DNA from: Calliphora vicina | Lineage: Eukaryota > Arthropoda > Insecta > Diptera > Calliphoridae | DNA: 64,000 nucleotides | Reading direction: 5' to 3' | NCBI RefSeq assembly: GCF_958450345.1 | Contig: NC_088782.1 | Span: 103,632,358 to 103,696,357 of the forward strand | Shown here: one piece after another, positions 44,716 through 57,406 of the stretch | How the letters are laid out: each line of letters starts with the position of its first letter | Numbering within the stretch: the first letter of the stretch is position 1 | Position numbers and translations under genes: made by a program | Notes under the pieces: model-generated | Databases searched by the model: none | Seen by the model: the letters and a program-made list of their open reading frames with translations, nothing else | What the model was told of the DNA's origin: nothing

Positions 44716-44868
44716 TTAATATCAAAAAATCTTAAAATTTTATAAATATCTCAAATCCCAAAATTTTACATTTACAAAATTTTTTTTAAGTGAAATTTCT
44801 AAAAATTAATCATCTTAATTTAAATTCTGATTAATACTAAATAGGAATTCAAAGTGAAAATCTTAACT

Positions 44869-45598
44869 GTTGTAACTATTATGGGTTGGCTTGAGGACTG
44901 ATTTGAAATTGTCGGAATTCAAGGGAATTTTGCTTTTGGTCACAAATTTTTAAAAAATACATTTCGTAGCCTCTTCTCCAATATTTAATTTCAAATTGAT
45001 GGTTTCGGCTAATTTACGTTTTTTTTACTTCTAAATTTCTTGCACAATATTAATCCTTTTATATAGGGGGTCAAAATTGAACATCGTTAACCCATATTAA
45101 CCCAAAGTCAAAACTACTGTTCAAAGCAATTTCGAATACATAGAAATTGGAAAATAAATGTCGTAATTATAACTAAATTAAATTCCAAATTTATTGTTTA
45201 GTAATAGATTTAAGAATTTTTATAGATTTTAACTAAAATTAACCCTAATCTGAATGCAATTTTTTGGTGTTGAATATTTTTTTGAGGATTAATGAACTTA
45301 TTTAAATGATTCTTAGTGTTGAACAAAATAGTTTTAATAGTTATTTCAGTTATTAATTTCATAGTTTAACATAATTAATGGTTTAATTGATGTGATAAAT
45401 AGCTTTCAAATTTGTATATCAGGGGTTAATAAAGTCCAAATAAAAAACTAAAAAAATCTTACATAAGCAACCCAAAGAAAGAATTAGAAACTAAATATTA
45501 GAAAATAGGCTACAAAATGAATTTTTAAGAAATATGTTTAAACAATAAATCCGCCAATTTCAAATCGGTCCCCACTGGAACTCATAATGGGTACAACC
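44869..45598. mobile_element. inverted-repeat element, about 730 bp
   Basis: The left GTTGTAACTATTATGGGTT, GAGGACTGATTTGAAATTGT is matched in reverse by CAATTTCAAATCGGTCCCCA, CATAATGGGTACAACC at the right, about 70 bp plus a further shared CATTTCGTAGCC/GGCTACAAAATG block. TTAA lies a base or two outside each end, but the ends do not begin CCY, so piggyBac is not claimed. No open frame. Confidence 0.65.
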
Positions 45599-47099
45599 AT
45601 TAAAATTTGAGTTTTTAATCATCATTTAGCATTTATTAGACTCAAAAACTATTTTTGAATTTTTGTGAAATTTCGAAACTTTAAAAAAAATGTGTAACCT
45701 GCATTTGGTTTTTGGATAGGGCCACCCTAATTTACCGTCAGTGATAGTGGTGGGAGTGACAGTAGCTGTATGCATGTGACATCAGCCATTGAAGATGAAA
45801 CAGTAGTAAAGTACATTTTATACATGGTTACAATATCAGCAGCAACAATCTAAACTAATCGTCATCTAAATACATATCAACTTCAGTCTTTACTTTAAAT
45901 AGAAAAATGGCAAACAAAAAAAAAATCAGCAGCAGCAAAAAATGCATGACAAATGCAGCAAGCACAGTATCACCAGCATCATTATCGTCATCTAAATATC
46001 ACCAGTGCCATCATCAACCTCATCAGTAACGCCATCACCAATAAGGCTGCTTGTGGCATTGCTATCATCATCAGCAGCAACATCATCGTAATCGTGCAAT
46101 CGTAATCATCATCATCATTATCAATATTATTATTATTATTTGCAACTTCATTGCCAGCATCCACTTGCTAAGTACGTACATACATATGCATATGTATGTA
46201 TCTATGTAACAACTGGATATATGTAGTCGTCGTCGCTCCCCACTAACTATAGCTGTGGATGTGATGAGATTTTGGTGCAAATAGAACAGTAAACTAATGT
46301 ATGCAATGTTGTGTTGTATCTGTAGCATTTGTTTTTGCCTTCAATGTGTATCTTTGTGTATGTATGTTTATTTGTTTGTTTGTTTGCTGCATGCAAATGA
46401 TAAGATAGAAAATCCCCCACAGGATATATTCTAACCAGTAATGTCATCCACATACATACGACAGCAATTCTGCATGCATTACAATGGCTACGAGTGTTCC
46501 ATTACTCTGGTAGCAATGTTTAAATATGTGTGATACTAAATATTTCCACATTCTCTATTATTTTTTTTTGTGCTTTTGCTGTTTTTGTTGCTGCTGCCTG
46601 CAATTCTATTTGAATTTCTTTGCCACAAAGTATGTGACGGTACATTGTACTGTGTGAGTGTGTGTGTGTGTGTGGAGGCGGTGGGATAAAGAGGAATTAC
46701 TTACATCATTAATACACACATACCGCAATGTTGTATGTGGCAGTGGTATATAAAAATGACAAAAAGAAAAATAATTTAAATATTTTTTTAAAAAAATACC
46801 ACTATGACAGCAGTGGGGTGGAATTTGAGAGCACTTGTATGTAGGCTGCGGAAAATTGAAAATACAGTGCCTTGAATATTGAATATTCTACTTTTTATTT
46901 ATTTGAAATTATAAACTAGTCAGATAATAACATTCGTGAACTACTTTGGTTGGCTACATCCTACTCTGGCAGTAATTAGTTTGGTCCAAAATGAAGTCTT
47001 GTTTTTAATTTTTTTTATTGTACAAGTAAATACGCCACTCCTACTGGAGCTTCTAGCAATAATGTTTAATCCATATCCATATAAATATATAAATGTCTT
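45599..47099. other. mixed stretch with microsatellites and one hAT-type end
   Basis: GGGCCACCCTA at about 45720-45730 looks like a lone right end of the TAGGGTGGCCC hAT family. CAT/ATC repeats cover about 45975-46140, TGTTTGTTTGTT about 46367-46387, (GT)n 46655-46675. No gene motif seen. Confidence 0.5.
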
Positions 47100-49030
47100 T
47101 GTAAGTTTGTTTGTTGGTTTGTTCGTTTGTTTGAGCATCACGCCTAAACTACTGAACCGATTTTATTGAAATTTGGAACATAGATAGATCCTTACTTGGA
47201 AGCGTCAATAGGCTATATCTTCGACCAGAAAGATATTTAAAGGGGGAAAACCGGTAAAATTGGTACCTTTAGTTCTTAAACAATCAAGAGTAAACGGCTG
47301 CACGGATTTGATTAAAATTTAAAATGATTCCTTTACTTGGAAGCAATTATAGACTATATAGTTTTTCTTAACATGGACCATAAAGGGACAAAAGAGGACA
47401 AAATTTGTACCACCCATACAAAGTAAATAGTTATTTTCGAATATCTGCAGAACTAAAATTGTGACTATCTTCAAACTTTATACGAATCAATTTCGTATCA
47501 CTGTTTGAAGTTTAACTAAAAATTGGACGGATCGGAACAGGGGGTGTAACACCTCCTATACAAAGTAAATAGTTATTTTCAAATATACATATGGTGAACT
47601 ATAATTGTGGAAGTCTTGAAATTTAATCCGAATAGCACCCTTATAATTTTAAATGGTTTGGCTGAAAATAGGCGGTATTAAATTAGTGGGCGTGGTACCT
47701 ACCATCAAAAGTAGATATTTATTTTCGAATATCTGGAGAACTTTAAACGTGAAAGGCTTCAAACTTCATATGAGTTAATTTCTTATCAGTGCAAGAAGTT
47801 AATAAAAAAATGGGAAGGATTGAAACTCGGGGTGAGTCACCTCCCATACAATGTAATTAGTTATTTCTAAATATCTTGAGATCTATAATTACTAGATTCT
47901 TCCAACTTTGTCAGAAAAGCTCTTTTATCATTTTACATAGAATAGCTGAAAATGGGCGGAAGTGGATAAGTGGGCGTGGAACTTCCCATGCAAAGTATAT
48001 AGTATTTTCGAATATCTGCAGAACTATTATTGCGACAGCCTTCAAACTTTATATGAATCAATTTCTTATCAGTACATGAAGTTTATCCAAAAATGGGACG
48101 GTTGGGAACAAGGGGTGTTGCACCCCTTCTTAATTTCTGGCATAAAAAGACACTGGCATCAACGTAATTTACACAAAGTTTAAAGACTCTTACAATTAGA
48201 TTCACTTGAAATTCGAATATTTATATATTTTATCTACAATGGTAACAAAATAACTCATTTGAAGCATTACTTTAAATATTATAATTCTCCAGATATTCTT
48301 ATTACTTATAGGTTAGGTGAAAATATGAAGAATTGGATTAGTGGGCGTGACACCTACCATACAAAGTACAGGGGGTGAGTCACCTACCAAAAAAGTAAAT
48401 AGTTATTTCTAAACATCTTTAGAACTATAATTGCAAAATTCTTCAAACTTTGTATGAATTAATTTGTCATCACTGTACGGAGTTTAGCTAAACATGGCTG
48501 GGATAGGAACGGTGGATGTGGGCCCTTCCATACAAAGTACTTAATCAATTTTGTGTATCTGGATAACTAAAATTGCAAGACTCTTCAAATTTTGTCCGAA
48601 ACATCTTTTTATAATTTTACTTAATTTTTTGTCTGAAAACGGGCGGGTTATTAATAGTGGACATGGAACTTAACATACAAAATAATTAGATTTTATCGAA
48701 TACCTGTTGAACTATATTAGAGGAGGTCATACAATTTTATGGATTTATTTCGTTACCATAGTACGTAGTTGGCTGAAAATGTGCTGGATTCTATTAGTTA
48801 TTTTCGAATATTTGGAGAACAATAATTGTTAAAGTCTCTAAGATTAGTACCACTGTACGAAGTTTAGCAAATAATTGGCGAGATCGGAACAGAGGGTAAT
48901 GTAGACAATTTTAATTTTTTATATTTTTAAGATGTTTGGCTGAAATTGGGGGGGATCGGCTTAGTGGGTATGACCTCTTACATATAAAGAAAATAGTTAA
49001 TAGTCAATAGTTAATATAGAAACCATCACT
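47100..49030. repeat. degenerate tandem array, about 143-bp monomer
   Basis: About 12-13 diverged monomers with the order ACCTCCCATACAAAGTAAAT, AGTTATTTTCGAATATCTGG, AGAACTATAATTG, CTTCAAACTTTATATGAATC, GTACGAAGTTTAGCTAAAAA, then TGGGxxGGxTxGGxACxGGG. Period from successive AGTTATTTTC words: 142, 146, 145, 140. It opens with AAACTACTGAACCGATTTTA near 47148. The small open frames inside are monomer by-products. Confidence 0.75.
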
Positions 49031-49039
49031 TCCCATATC

Positions 49040-50060
49040 CTTGAAACAGGCATTACATTTAGCGTCGTAGTGTAGCATCAGTATTATATAAATATTTCCC
49101 GCATTACAAAGACATTTCCAGATAGCTTCTCTGTTTATTGCACCCAATTCGATTTGACTAGTCCACATTTATTCTCCAAGAGTTGATATGGTCTATACAT
49201 GATCGGTTGCTTGTGCCTTAAATAGGTAAACTTCAACAACAGGAGATACCCAAAGGTCACCCTTCTCTGTTCGTAGTACAAGTTTCATATATTAAAGGCA
49301 ATATGTAGTGAACCAGTTCTGGGGTGTATTTGAATAGCTCTGATAGAAGATTATCCAGTCATGATGCTTTATTCTTCTTCAACTTTGCAATTGCGTTTCT
49401 AACCTCCGCCTCTGATGGCGCTGTTGTTGTTATAACTCTGCTCGGGTTTCGTCTTAACAATGATTCATCATGTAGAGGTTTGCTGTATGTCGACGCTGGA
49501 GATTCAAAGAACTCTTTCCATCCCTGAAGCTGGTCATCTGTTGTCGTAAGCGTTCTTCCATTTACGTCCTTGATGTTGGGTAGGGAACCCAATTAGCCAC
49601 TTTGTTGTCTGACAGCATTGTAGACTGCTTGAGAGTTACCACGTAACGCAGAATTTTCGGTTTCATTAGCGATGTTGTCATAAAACTGGCGCTTATCTCT
49701 ATGCACTAATTTCTTTACTTTCTTCTCCGCATTATCATAATTAGTCCTTACGAGGATTAATTCTGTGCTATCAGTTGCGGACTGCAGTTTTATGTTCAGT
49801 ATTTTCTTTTCCTCGATTGCACACCAAGTTTCATGAATTATCCATGGTTTAATATGATGTTTACTGCTACCAAGGATGTTTTTTGCACATTCTTAGCAAG
49901 CAGTGAAGATACTCTCCCCACTTTTTGTCATGTTATGATCCAGTCTATTGCATATATCATTTAAGTATGCTATTGCTATTGCTGGGTTTTGCAAACGATT
50001 TATCCCTTATGATGATAGGATCACAGGTTTGTGACCACTAAATGTCAGCACCTCTATACG
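49040..50060 (-). pseudogene. RTE-type LINE, endonuclease end and reverse transcriptase N-terminal part
   Basis: On the minus strand: LNDICNRLDHNMTKSGESIF, HIKPWIIHETWCAIEEKK, KKLVHRDKRQFYDNIANETE, RGNSQAVYNAVRQQSG, IKDVNGRTLTTTDDQLQGWK, PSEAEVRNAIAKLKKNKAS, DNLLSELFKY, then after breaks NREAIWKCLCNAGN and ILMLHYDAKC. This follows the linker between endonuclease and reverse transcriptase and then the reverse transcriptase fingers/palm of RTE-like LINEs (x-D-F-x-K-A-F-D-S-V-N-R-E-x-x-W degraded). The F-A-D-D box is absent. The middle stays open over about 77 codons, so this is one of the younger remnants here. Confidence 0.85.
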
Positions 50061-51515
50061 TCCTTACGTCCATAAGATAACCTTAGAATTTTCTGCTAAT
50101 TTAGAATTTTATTTTATTTAAATAGAACCCATCCGCAAAAAACAGCATAAAAACACCCAGAATTTATGGTCAGACATGAAATCGCAATATTCCATTAGAC
50201 AACGCTCGGCCACATGTTGCAATACCTGTTAAAAACTATTTAGAAAGAGTTGGCCTTCTAGTCCATAAAATTGAGAAAACATCAGACAACTATGTTATAA
50301 TCAGTCTATCATCTTATACACAGACTAACGTCTTTGCTAAACGGTAACGCTGCTTCAGAATACCGTCTTACTCTCAGACCATCGGCTTATACTTAAATTT
50401 GATGATTTAAATGTTTTGTTTACACTGTATCCGACGTAATTCATACATGCTATAATTTGAAACACAACTGCCGCTATAAAGGAATGCATACAATGGAAAT
50501 TGTAACTATAGGAACTGCATTTTTTTCATATTGTTGCTAATGCATCCTTACATATGCACATCGACAAATGTATGTACGAATGTCTAAATGCTGTGTATGT
50601 AACAGTGGAACAACTATGTAAGAGTATAAATGTACGTGTGGCTGCTGGGTGGATATGTTGTTACATATTTATACACATTTATGTGGTTGTATAATATGTA
50701 ATATACAAAAACATAGATACATTCCGACACCCTAACTCTAAAATCCATAACATTCATACATACATTTGAATATTTATTGTATGTTCGTTTGTTTATTTGT
50801 TAGTGAAACTTATTTTCTAAATGTCTGTCTAACTGCCGCTCTCTGCTTGTCAGTCTTTTTATACATACATATATTTATATATAAATGTTTTTATGTGGGT
50901 GTATGAGGATTTGTGACTGTTGTTTACGCGGAAAAATATTATAGATTTAGTACTTAAGCCACTGCCTGTGCTACTGCTAACTATAAGCACATTGGAACTA
51001 TGACTACCAGCGTCCCAACCAACCATATATCCAACCAACCACAGTATTACTCGTAAAAGCAATTTACATTTGTATGTCATCGTTTTTTATTTAAATTATT
51101 CTTCATCTTCTTATAGAAATAAATGTTTTTAAAGTCTACATATACGTTTTTTACATCCAACTCCAAAATGACGGGGGGTATATTGAGTTTGTCATTCCGT
51201 TTGTAATATATCGAAATATTGGTCATAGAAACCAAATGTATATATATTCTGGGTCCTTATAAAATTCTAAGACGGGCTAGCTATGTCTGTGCGTATGTTC
51301 TTGGCACGACAGGGCGATAAAATTTTCCACAAATATTGTTTGTAAGTATTAAAAATGGGTTATATCGCTTAAGTAGAACCAGAGTTATGGACCAAAATGT
51401 GAGACAACCTCCAAAATGTTGATATTTTTCAAAACCGTTTTGCTATTTTATTTAAATAAGTTGCAGATAATATTATGGAATTTTCCACACATTGTCCTTT
51501 TGATAAAAATACAAA
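50061..51515. other. AT-rich stretch before the hairpin array
   Basis: CATACATATG/CATATGTATG-rich words around 50550-50900. 51190-51450 is a diverged copy of the 31616-32968 repeat family: GTCATTCCGTTTGTAATAT, TATATATATTCTGGGTCCTT, GCTATGTCTGTGCGTATGTT. Array-like words appear early at 50300-50393 (see findings). Confidence 0.5.
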
Positions 51516-52195
51516 TTCAGACTACCGTCTTATACTCAGACTACCGTTTTATACTAAGACTAGCGTCTTATACTAAGACTAGCGTCTTATACTAAGACTA
51601 GCGTCTTATACTAAGACTACCGTCTTATAATAAGACTACCGTCTTATACTTAGACTACCGTCTTATACTAAGACTACCGACTTATACTACCGTCTTACAC
51701 TAAGACTACCGTCTTATACTGAGACTACCGTCTTAGACTAAGACTACCGTCTTATACTAAGACTACCGTTTTATACTAAGACTACCGTCTTATACTGAGA
51801 CTACCGTCTTAGACTAAGACTACCGTCTTATACTAAGACTACCGTCTTATACTAAGACTACCGTCTTATACTAAGACTACCGTTTTATACTAAGACTACC
51901 GTTTTATACTAAGACTACCGTCTTATACTGAGACTACCGTCTTATACTAAGACTACCGACTTATACTACCGTCTTACACTAAGACTACCGTCTTAGACTA
52001 AGACTACCGTCTTATACTAAGACTACCGTTTTATACTAAGACTACCGTTTTATACTAAGACTACCGTCTTATACTGAGACTACCGTCTTATACTAAGACT
52101 ACCGTCTTATACTAAGACTACCGTCTTATACTAAGACTACCGTCCTATACTAAGACTACCGTCTTACACCAAGACTACTTATACTAAGACGGATG
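51516..52195. repeat. 19-bp minisatellite of self-complementary monomers
   Basis: About 33 copies of ACTACCGTCTTATACTAAG with point variants (GCG for CCG, GTTTTA, TAGACTA). Each copy holds GTCTTA-TAC-TAAGAC, an inverted repeat with a 3-base loop. At its 3' side the spacer changes and the period becomes 21 bp. Confidence 0.92.
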
Positions 52196-53812
52196 TCTTA
52201 TACTAAGACGGATGTCTTATACTAAGACTACTAAGTCGTATACTAAGACTACTAAGTCGTATACTAAGACTACCGTCTTATACTAAGACTACTATGTCTT
52301 ATACTAAGACTACTATGTCTTATACTAAGACTACTGAGTCTTATACTAAGACTACTCAGTGTTATACTAAGACTAATAAGTTTTATACTAAGATTAATAA
52401 GTCTTATACTAAGACTAATAAGTCTTATACTAAGACTAATAAGTCTTATACTAAGACTAATAAGTCTTATACTAAGACTAATAAGTCTTATACTAAGACT
52501 AATAAGTCTTATACTAAGACTAATAAGTCTTATACTAAGACTAATAAGTCTTATACTAAGACTAATAAGTCTTATACTAAGACTAATAAGTCTTATACTA
52601 AGACTAATAAGTCTTATACTAAGACTAATAAGTCTTATTCTAAGACTAATAAGTCTTATACTAAGACTAATAAGTCTTATACTAAGACTAATAAGTCTTA
52701 TTCTAAGACTAATAAGTCTTATACTAAGACTAATAAGTCTTATACTAAGACTAATAAGTCTTATACTAAGACTAATAAGTCTTATACTAAGACTAATAAG
52801 TCTTATACTAAGACTACTAAGTCTTATACTAAGACTACTAAGTCTTATACTAAGACTACTAAGTCTTATACTAAGACTACTAAGTCTTATACTAAGACTA
52901 CTAAGTCTTATACTAAGACTAATAAGTCTTATACTAAGACTAATAAGTCTTATACTAAGACTAATAAGTCTTATACTAGGACTACTAAGTCTTATACTAA
53001 GACTACTAAGTCTTATACTAAGACTAATAAGTCTTATACTAAGACTAATAAGTCTTATACTTAGACTAATAAGTCTTATACTAAGACTAATAAGTCTTAT
53101 ACTAAGACTAATAAGTCTTATACTAAGACTAATAAGTCTTATACTAAGACTAATAAGTCTTATACTAAGACTAATAAGTCTTATACTAAGACTAATAAGT
53201 CTTATACTAAGACTAATAAGTCTTATACTAAGACTAATAAGTCTTATACTAAGACTAATAAGTCTTATACTAAGACTAATAAGTCTTATACTTAGACTAA
53301 TAAGTCTTATACTAAGACTAATAAGTCTTATACTAAGACTAATAAGTCTTATACTAAGACTAATAAGTCTTATACTAAGACTAATAAGTCTTATACTAAT
53401 ACTAATAAGTCTTATACTAAGACTAATAAGTCTTATACTAAGACTAATAAGTCTTATACTAAGACTACTAAGTCTTATACTAAGACTACTAAGTCTTATA
53501 CTAAGACTAATAAGTCTTATACTAAGACTACTAAGTCTTATACTAAGACTACTAAGTCTTATACTAAGACTACTAAGTCTTATACTAAGACTACTAAGTC
53601 TTATACTAAGACTACTAAGTCTTATACTCAGACTACTAAGTCTTATACTAAGACTACTAAGTCTTATACTAAGACTACTAAGTCTTATACTAAGACTACT
53701 AAGTCTTATATTAAGACTAATAAGTCTTATACTAAGACTATTATGTCTTATACTGAAAATAATAAGTCTTATACGAAGACTACTAAGTCTTATACTAAGA
53801 CTACTAAGTCTA
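52196..53812. repeat. 21-bp minisatellite of self-complementary monomers
   Basis: About 77 copies of AAGTCTTATACTAAGACTAAT (or ...ACTACT). AGTCTTA-TAC-TAAGACT is a perfect 7-bp stem with a 3-base loop in every monomer. AAT and ACT spacer variants occur in blocks (52410-52810 mainly AAT, 52811-52915 ACT, 52916-53460 mainly AAT, 53461-53700 mainly ACT). Because 21 is a multiple of 3, open frames appear on both strands (532 codons minus, 256 plus), reading (IRLISLS)n and (KSYTKTN)n; these are artefacts of the period. Confidence 0.95.
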
Positions 53813-55448
53813 CAGGGTTGAAAAGGTTGTGGTGATTTCTTTGATTTTATACTCATTAATCTAAACAATTATGCCCCTCATTGTTTTCGTAGATATATTT
53901 ACATATGTCTTTAGAGTTATTCCCATATTAGTGCATATGTACATGGAGTACCATGATATGTTATTATCTCTGTGTGTATACATCTACATACATATAAAGA
54001 TACTTAATCAATGTATGTATGTATGATTGCATAAATGTATGTGTGCGGCATTGTTCTAGTATGCGTTTTGTAAAGATTTGTATGTGTGGTGTCTTTTTGT
54101 CACAGTTAATGCCAGCAAAGTAATTAATTACACACTCAAATCTTCTTGTCATACTTTCTACTTCAAGTTCTTTTTATTCTTGAAAATACATATACTATTG
54201 TTGTTACAGATACAGTTGCTGTTGCTGCTACTGATTTTGCTACAGTTTCTTAGTCGTACTTACAATATCTTGTTGTTGTATTGTATTGCTGATGTTGGTG
54301 TTGTTGTTGTTGCTGCTGCTTCTGCAATTGTTGTTATTATCGTTACTGGCTACATACATTTTCAATTCATCATATAATTAAGTAGTTTATAACAATTGTA
54401 TCTATCACATTGTTTAGTTTGGCATAGTTTTAATGGAAATTTCTTTTCTATCCACAAAAATCTAAATCTGTTGCCTAAGTTTAGGATTTAGTTAAAAGAT
54501 TTAAGAATTTATAGCAATACAATTAATTTGGAAATGGATTACATTTGTCTTGAGTTTTAAACAATATGGTGATGGATTGTTAAGTTGCTAAACTGAGTTG
54601 TAAAAATATTAGGGAATTAAACAATTTAACTAAATTGCCTAAAATTATTTTAAACTTAACTAGAACTCAACCATTTTAAATTATTAAAGCATTTTTATTT
54701 GTTTCATTTCACAATTTCTAAAACAAATTTAAGTCATATTGCCTTAATATTTCAGTAAAATATTTATATTCCACTTTAACTTTAATCATAAATCTGGACC
54801 AATTTCCAACAAACAAATTGTCAGTTGTAATAAACCAAACAAGAGCAACAACAACAAATTGTACCTACACAGTTTTACTCTGGTTTATTTTAATCTCTTG
54901 TATTTTAACTTTAAGGTATGAATTAGAAGTAAAATGAGAAAAACAACAAAAACAAAATAATGCCACTATATAACAAAACAAAAAAAAAAGAAACAGGAGC
55001 AAGAACAAAAATATCCTACAAATATCCTTTATTGTATCTGAGTTATTTTGTTGTAATTCTTGTTTTTTTTTGTTAGTTTTTTGCACAACAGAAACACTTT
55101 TTTTAAAAAAAAAATAAAAATTTTACAAACACTGGAGCTTTTGTGTTGCTGCTGTAAGATGCTTGGTTGTTGGTATGTTTTTGACAACAAAGCATGTTGA
55201 ATTTTTTAAAGTTTTTTTTTTTTCATTCTCTCTAAACACAAACCCCAACAACAACTACAGCATTAGCAAATGGCAAAAACAAAAAAATCTTTAATGTAAA
55301 ATAAAAGAAAATTATTACAAGTACACGGAGAGTTTTTTGGCCGAGAAATGGAATGAAAATAAAAAAATGCTTAGAACCCAAGCAATTTTTATGAAATTTA
55401 AACGCAGCTACCTAAGCAACCGTTTAAACACGCACTAAAATAAGAACA
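53813..55448. other. AT-rich, microsatellite-bearing stretch
   Basis: ATGTATGTATG near 54010, TTGTTGTTGTTGCTGCTGCT near 54300, poly-A/T runs. No motif or exon recognised. Confidence 0.5.
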
Positions 55449-56649
55449 AACAGTGGGGCAGAATTTATTCGATTTAAAGTTTACTCGATTCTATAAGAAC
55501 CGGTTCCCGTTATATTATATTTTATATGAATCGGTTTGATCATTTCATTCAATATGAAGCAGTTAAAAATTTATTTCAATTCAAATAAACCGTTCCAATT
55601 TCTATTAAAATGTATAAGACTCTCATCAAATTTGATTTTTATAAGATCGTAACATAACACAAGGCAACAAAACCGAAAAAATTTTAGAGGCTTTTTAAAC
55701 ACTACACAATTTTGATGTATTGTGGTTCCAGTAGTACAAATTTGGTCCAAATTTTAAATTCTATGTAGAGTTTTAAAAAAAAAAAAATTTTTAAGTAAAA
55801 TTGTCAATTTTTTTTAGACGTTTCTCCACATAATTAATTAATAGAATATTATGTTTCTTTTCGAATTTATTCACAGTTAAGTTGATATTATATGTGGCTT
55901 TGCATTAAAGCAATAAACCTGAATAATTTCTGCCATTTTAGATTGTTTATGATTTTTTTAAAACAAAAAATTAGCTATTTTCAATTTGTTATTATAACTC
56001 CGAAACTACTGAACCGATTGAAACGCAATATATATATGATCATTTGTACATATCATGGAGAAAATGTTTTCAAAATTCAAACAATCCACTATAGTTCAAA
56101 GTATCACTTTTTCCGTGCTAAATTTAAATTTTGAAGTTGTTATTATTATTTTTTTTTGTTGTCAACCTGTTACTAAAACTCCAATGCAATCAAATTCGCA
56201 ATTGGTTTTTGTAAAATACAAAATACTGCTTGACAGCATGTCTTCAAAGTCAAAGTTTCGATACATTTTTAAAAATTTGTGAATATTATCAATATTATAT
56301 TGTAACATTTAACCGTTAATTGTGGAAAGTGTGTGAATAATTTAAATAATGTTTAAAATGGAAAACAACGAGACATATAAGTACTTAATTTTTCTTTCCT
56401 AAATATTTGGTAACTATTTCCCTTCATATTAAAAATTAAAATTTTTAAACATAACCTTAAAGTAATTTCTTTTGATTGCAAAACTTTAACTTTATAGAAG
56501 CTTTTAAAAAAATGTTAACGTTTGTTAAACTTGAAATAAAAAGAAATAAATATATTGAAATGTTGTGAATTCATTTCACTTTATTTCATACTGCGCATTT
56601 TTGCGCTTTCTGAGTAATTTAATTTTTTCTAGGTTACTGTGCTATAAAA

Positions 56650-57044
56650 AAAATGAACTTTTTTAAATTTGGCTAAAAGAACGCCCAAAAGACACAAAGT
56701 ATGATGCTATTATTAAATATATTGTGAAGAAAATTAGTGCTCCTGTTACTCCTAAGGGCTGTAAGAAATTATTGGATGAAGAAGACCGCTATGTTGTCTA
56801 CAATTACTTAAAAGTAAAATGTCAAAAATGCAGAAGAAAGGAAGATAATTTTCGAAATGAAAACACTATATGGCTTAATAGTGATATGATATATGCTTTC
56901 AGATTTGTATCTTTGGTTACCAATGACATCCACAGTACACAAGGTATTAATACATTCAATGCAGATGATAGAAAACACAGACGAAGAAATAGAATCGTTT
57001 TAAAAATTGAACATACCGGAGGTGTCCTACTATGGGACCCCTAG
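56650..57044 (+). pseudogene. unidentified open frame within the CACTATAG element
   Basis: An open frame gives LKERPKDTKYDAIIKYIVKK, then ISAPVTPKGCKKLLDEEDRY, YNYLKVKCQKCRRKEDNF and MIYAFRFVSLVTNDI, ending WDP and a stop at 57044. From its first Met (56724) it is 106 codons. Charged, no membrane segment, a C-x-x-C pair (KCQKC). I do not recognise it. Its position suggests part of the element's own protein, probably truncated. 57020-57150 also resembles, in reverse, the subterminal sequence of the CACAGTG family. Confidence 0.35.
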
Positions 57045-57406
57045 CAGCACCCCTGGTGGGTCCATGCGGTCTTTGCGCATGTCAAATTTTATTCAAATCT
57101 AACTAAGGACTAACGGTTTAGAAATGACAGATTTATTTCCCTCTTTTTTTCTATACCACTGCGAAGTTTTATCTGATACATCAATTTATATTTTGAATCA
57201 AATGTGTTTACAAAATGAATTACTGATTCAACTAATTTGACTGAAAACTAATATGAAATACATTTTTTCTAATCAAAAGCAATGAATTTACTTTATTTTT
57301 CTCCTGATGGGTTAATGGTCGACAAAGGGTTAATTTTTTCTTAAATTTGCTGAAAATATAAGTATTTCTATCTATGGTCCAATTTTGGTATCAAACAGTA
57401 GAATAC

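Noticed and set aside
44850..45604. piggyBac assignment for the 44869 element because TTAA lies near both ends
   Set aside because: The ends start GTTGT and not CCY, and TTAA is expected by chance in such AT-rich DNA.
52294..53064. 256-codon plus-strand open frame with (KSYTKTN)n
   Set aside because: Same array read on the other strand; an artefact of period length.
51516..53812. CRISPR-like array
   Set aside because: Repeats are contiguous with 3-4-base spacers that are not unique, and the DNA is animal. No cas genes.
52270..53868. 532-codon open frame on the minus strand, longest in the window
   Set aside because: It translates the 21-bp array as a 7-residue repeat. A 21-bp period keeps any stop-free frame open; the other strand is open too. 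No start context, domain or splice support.
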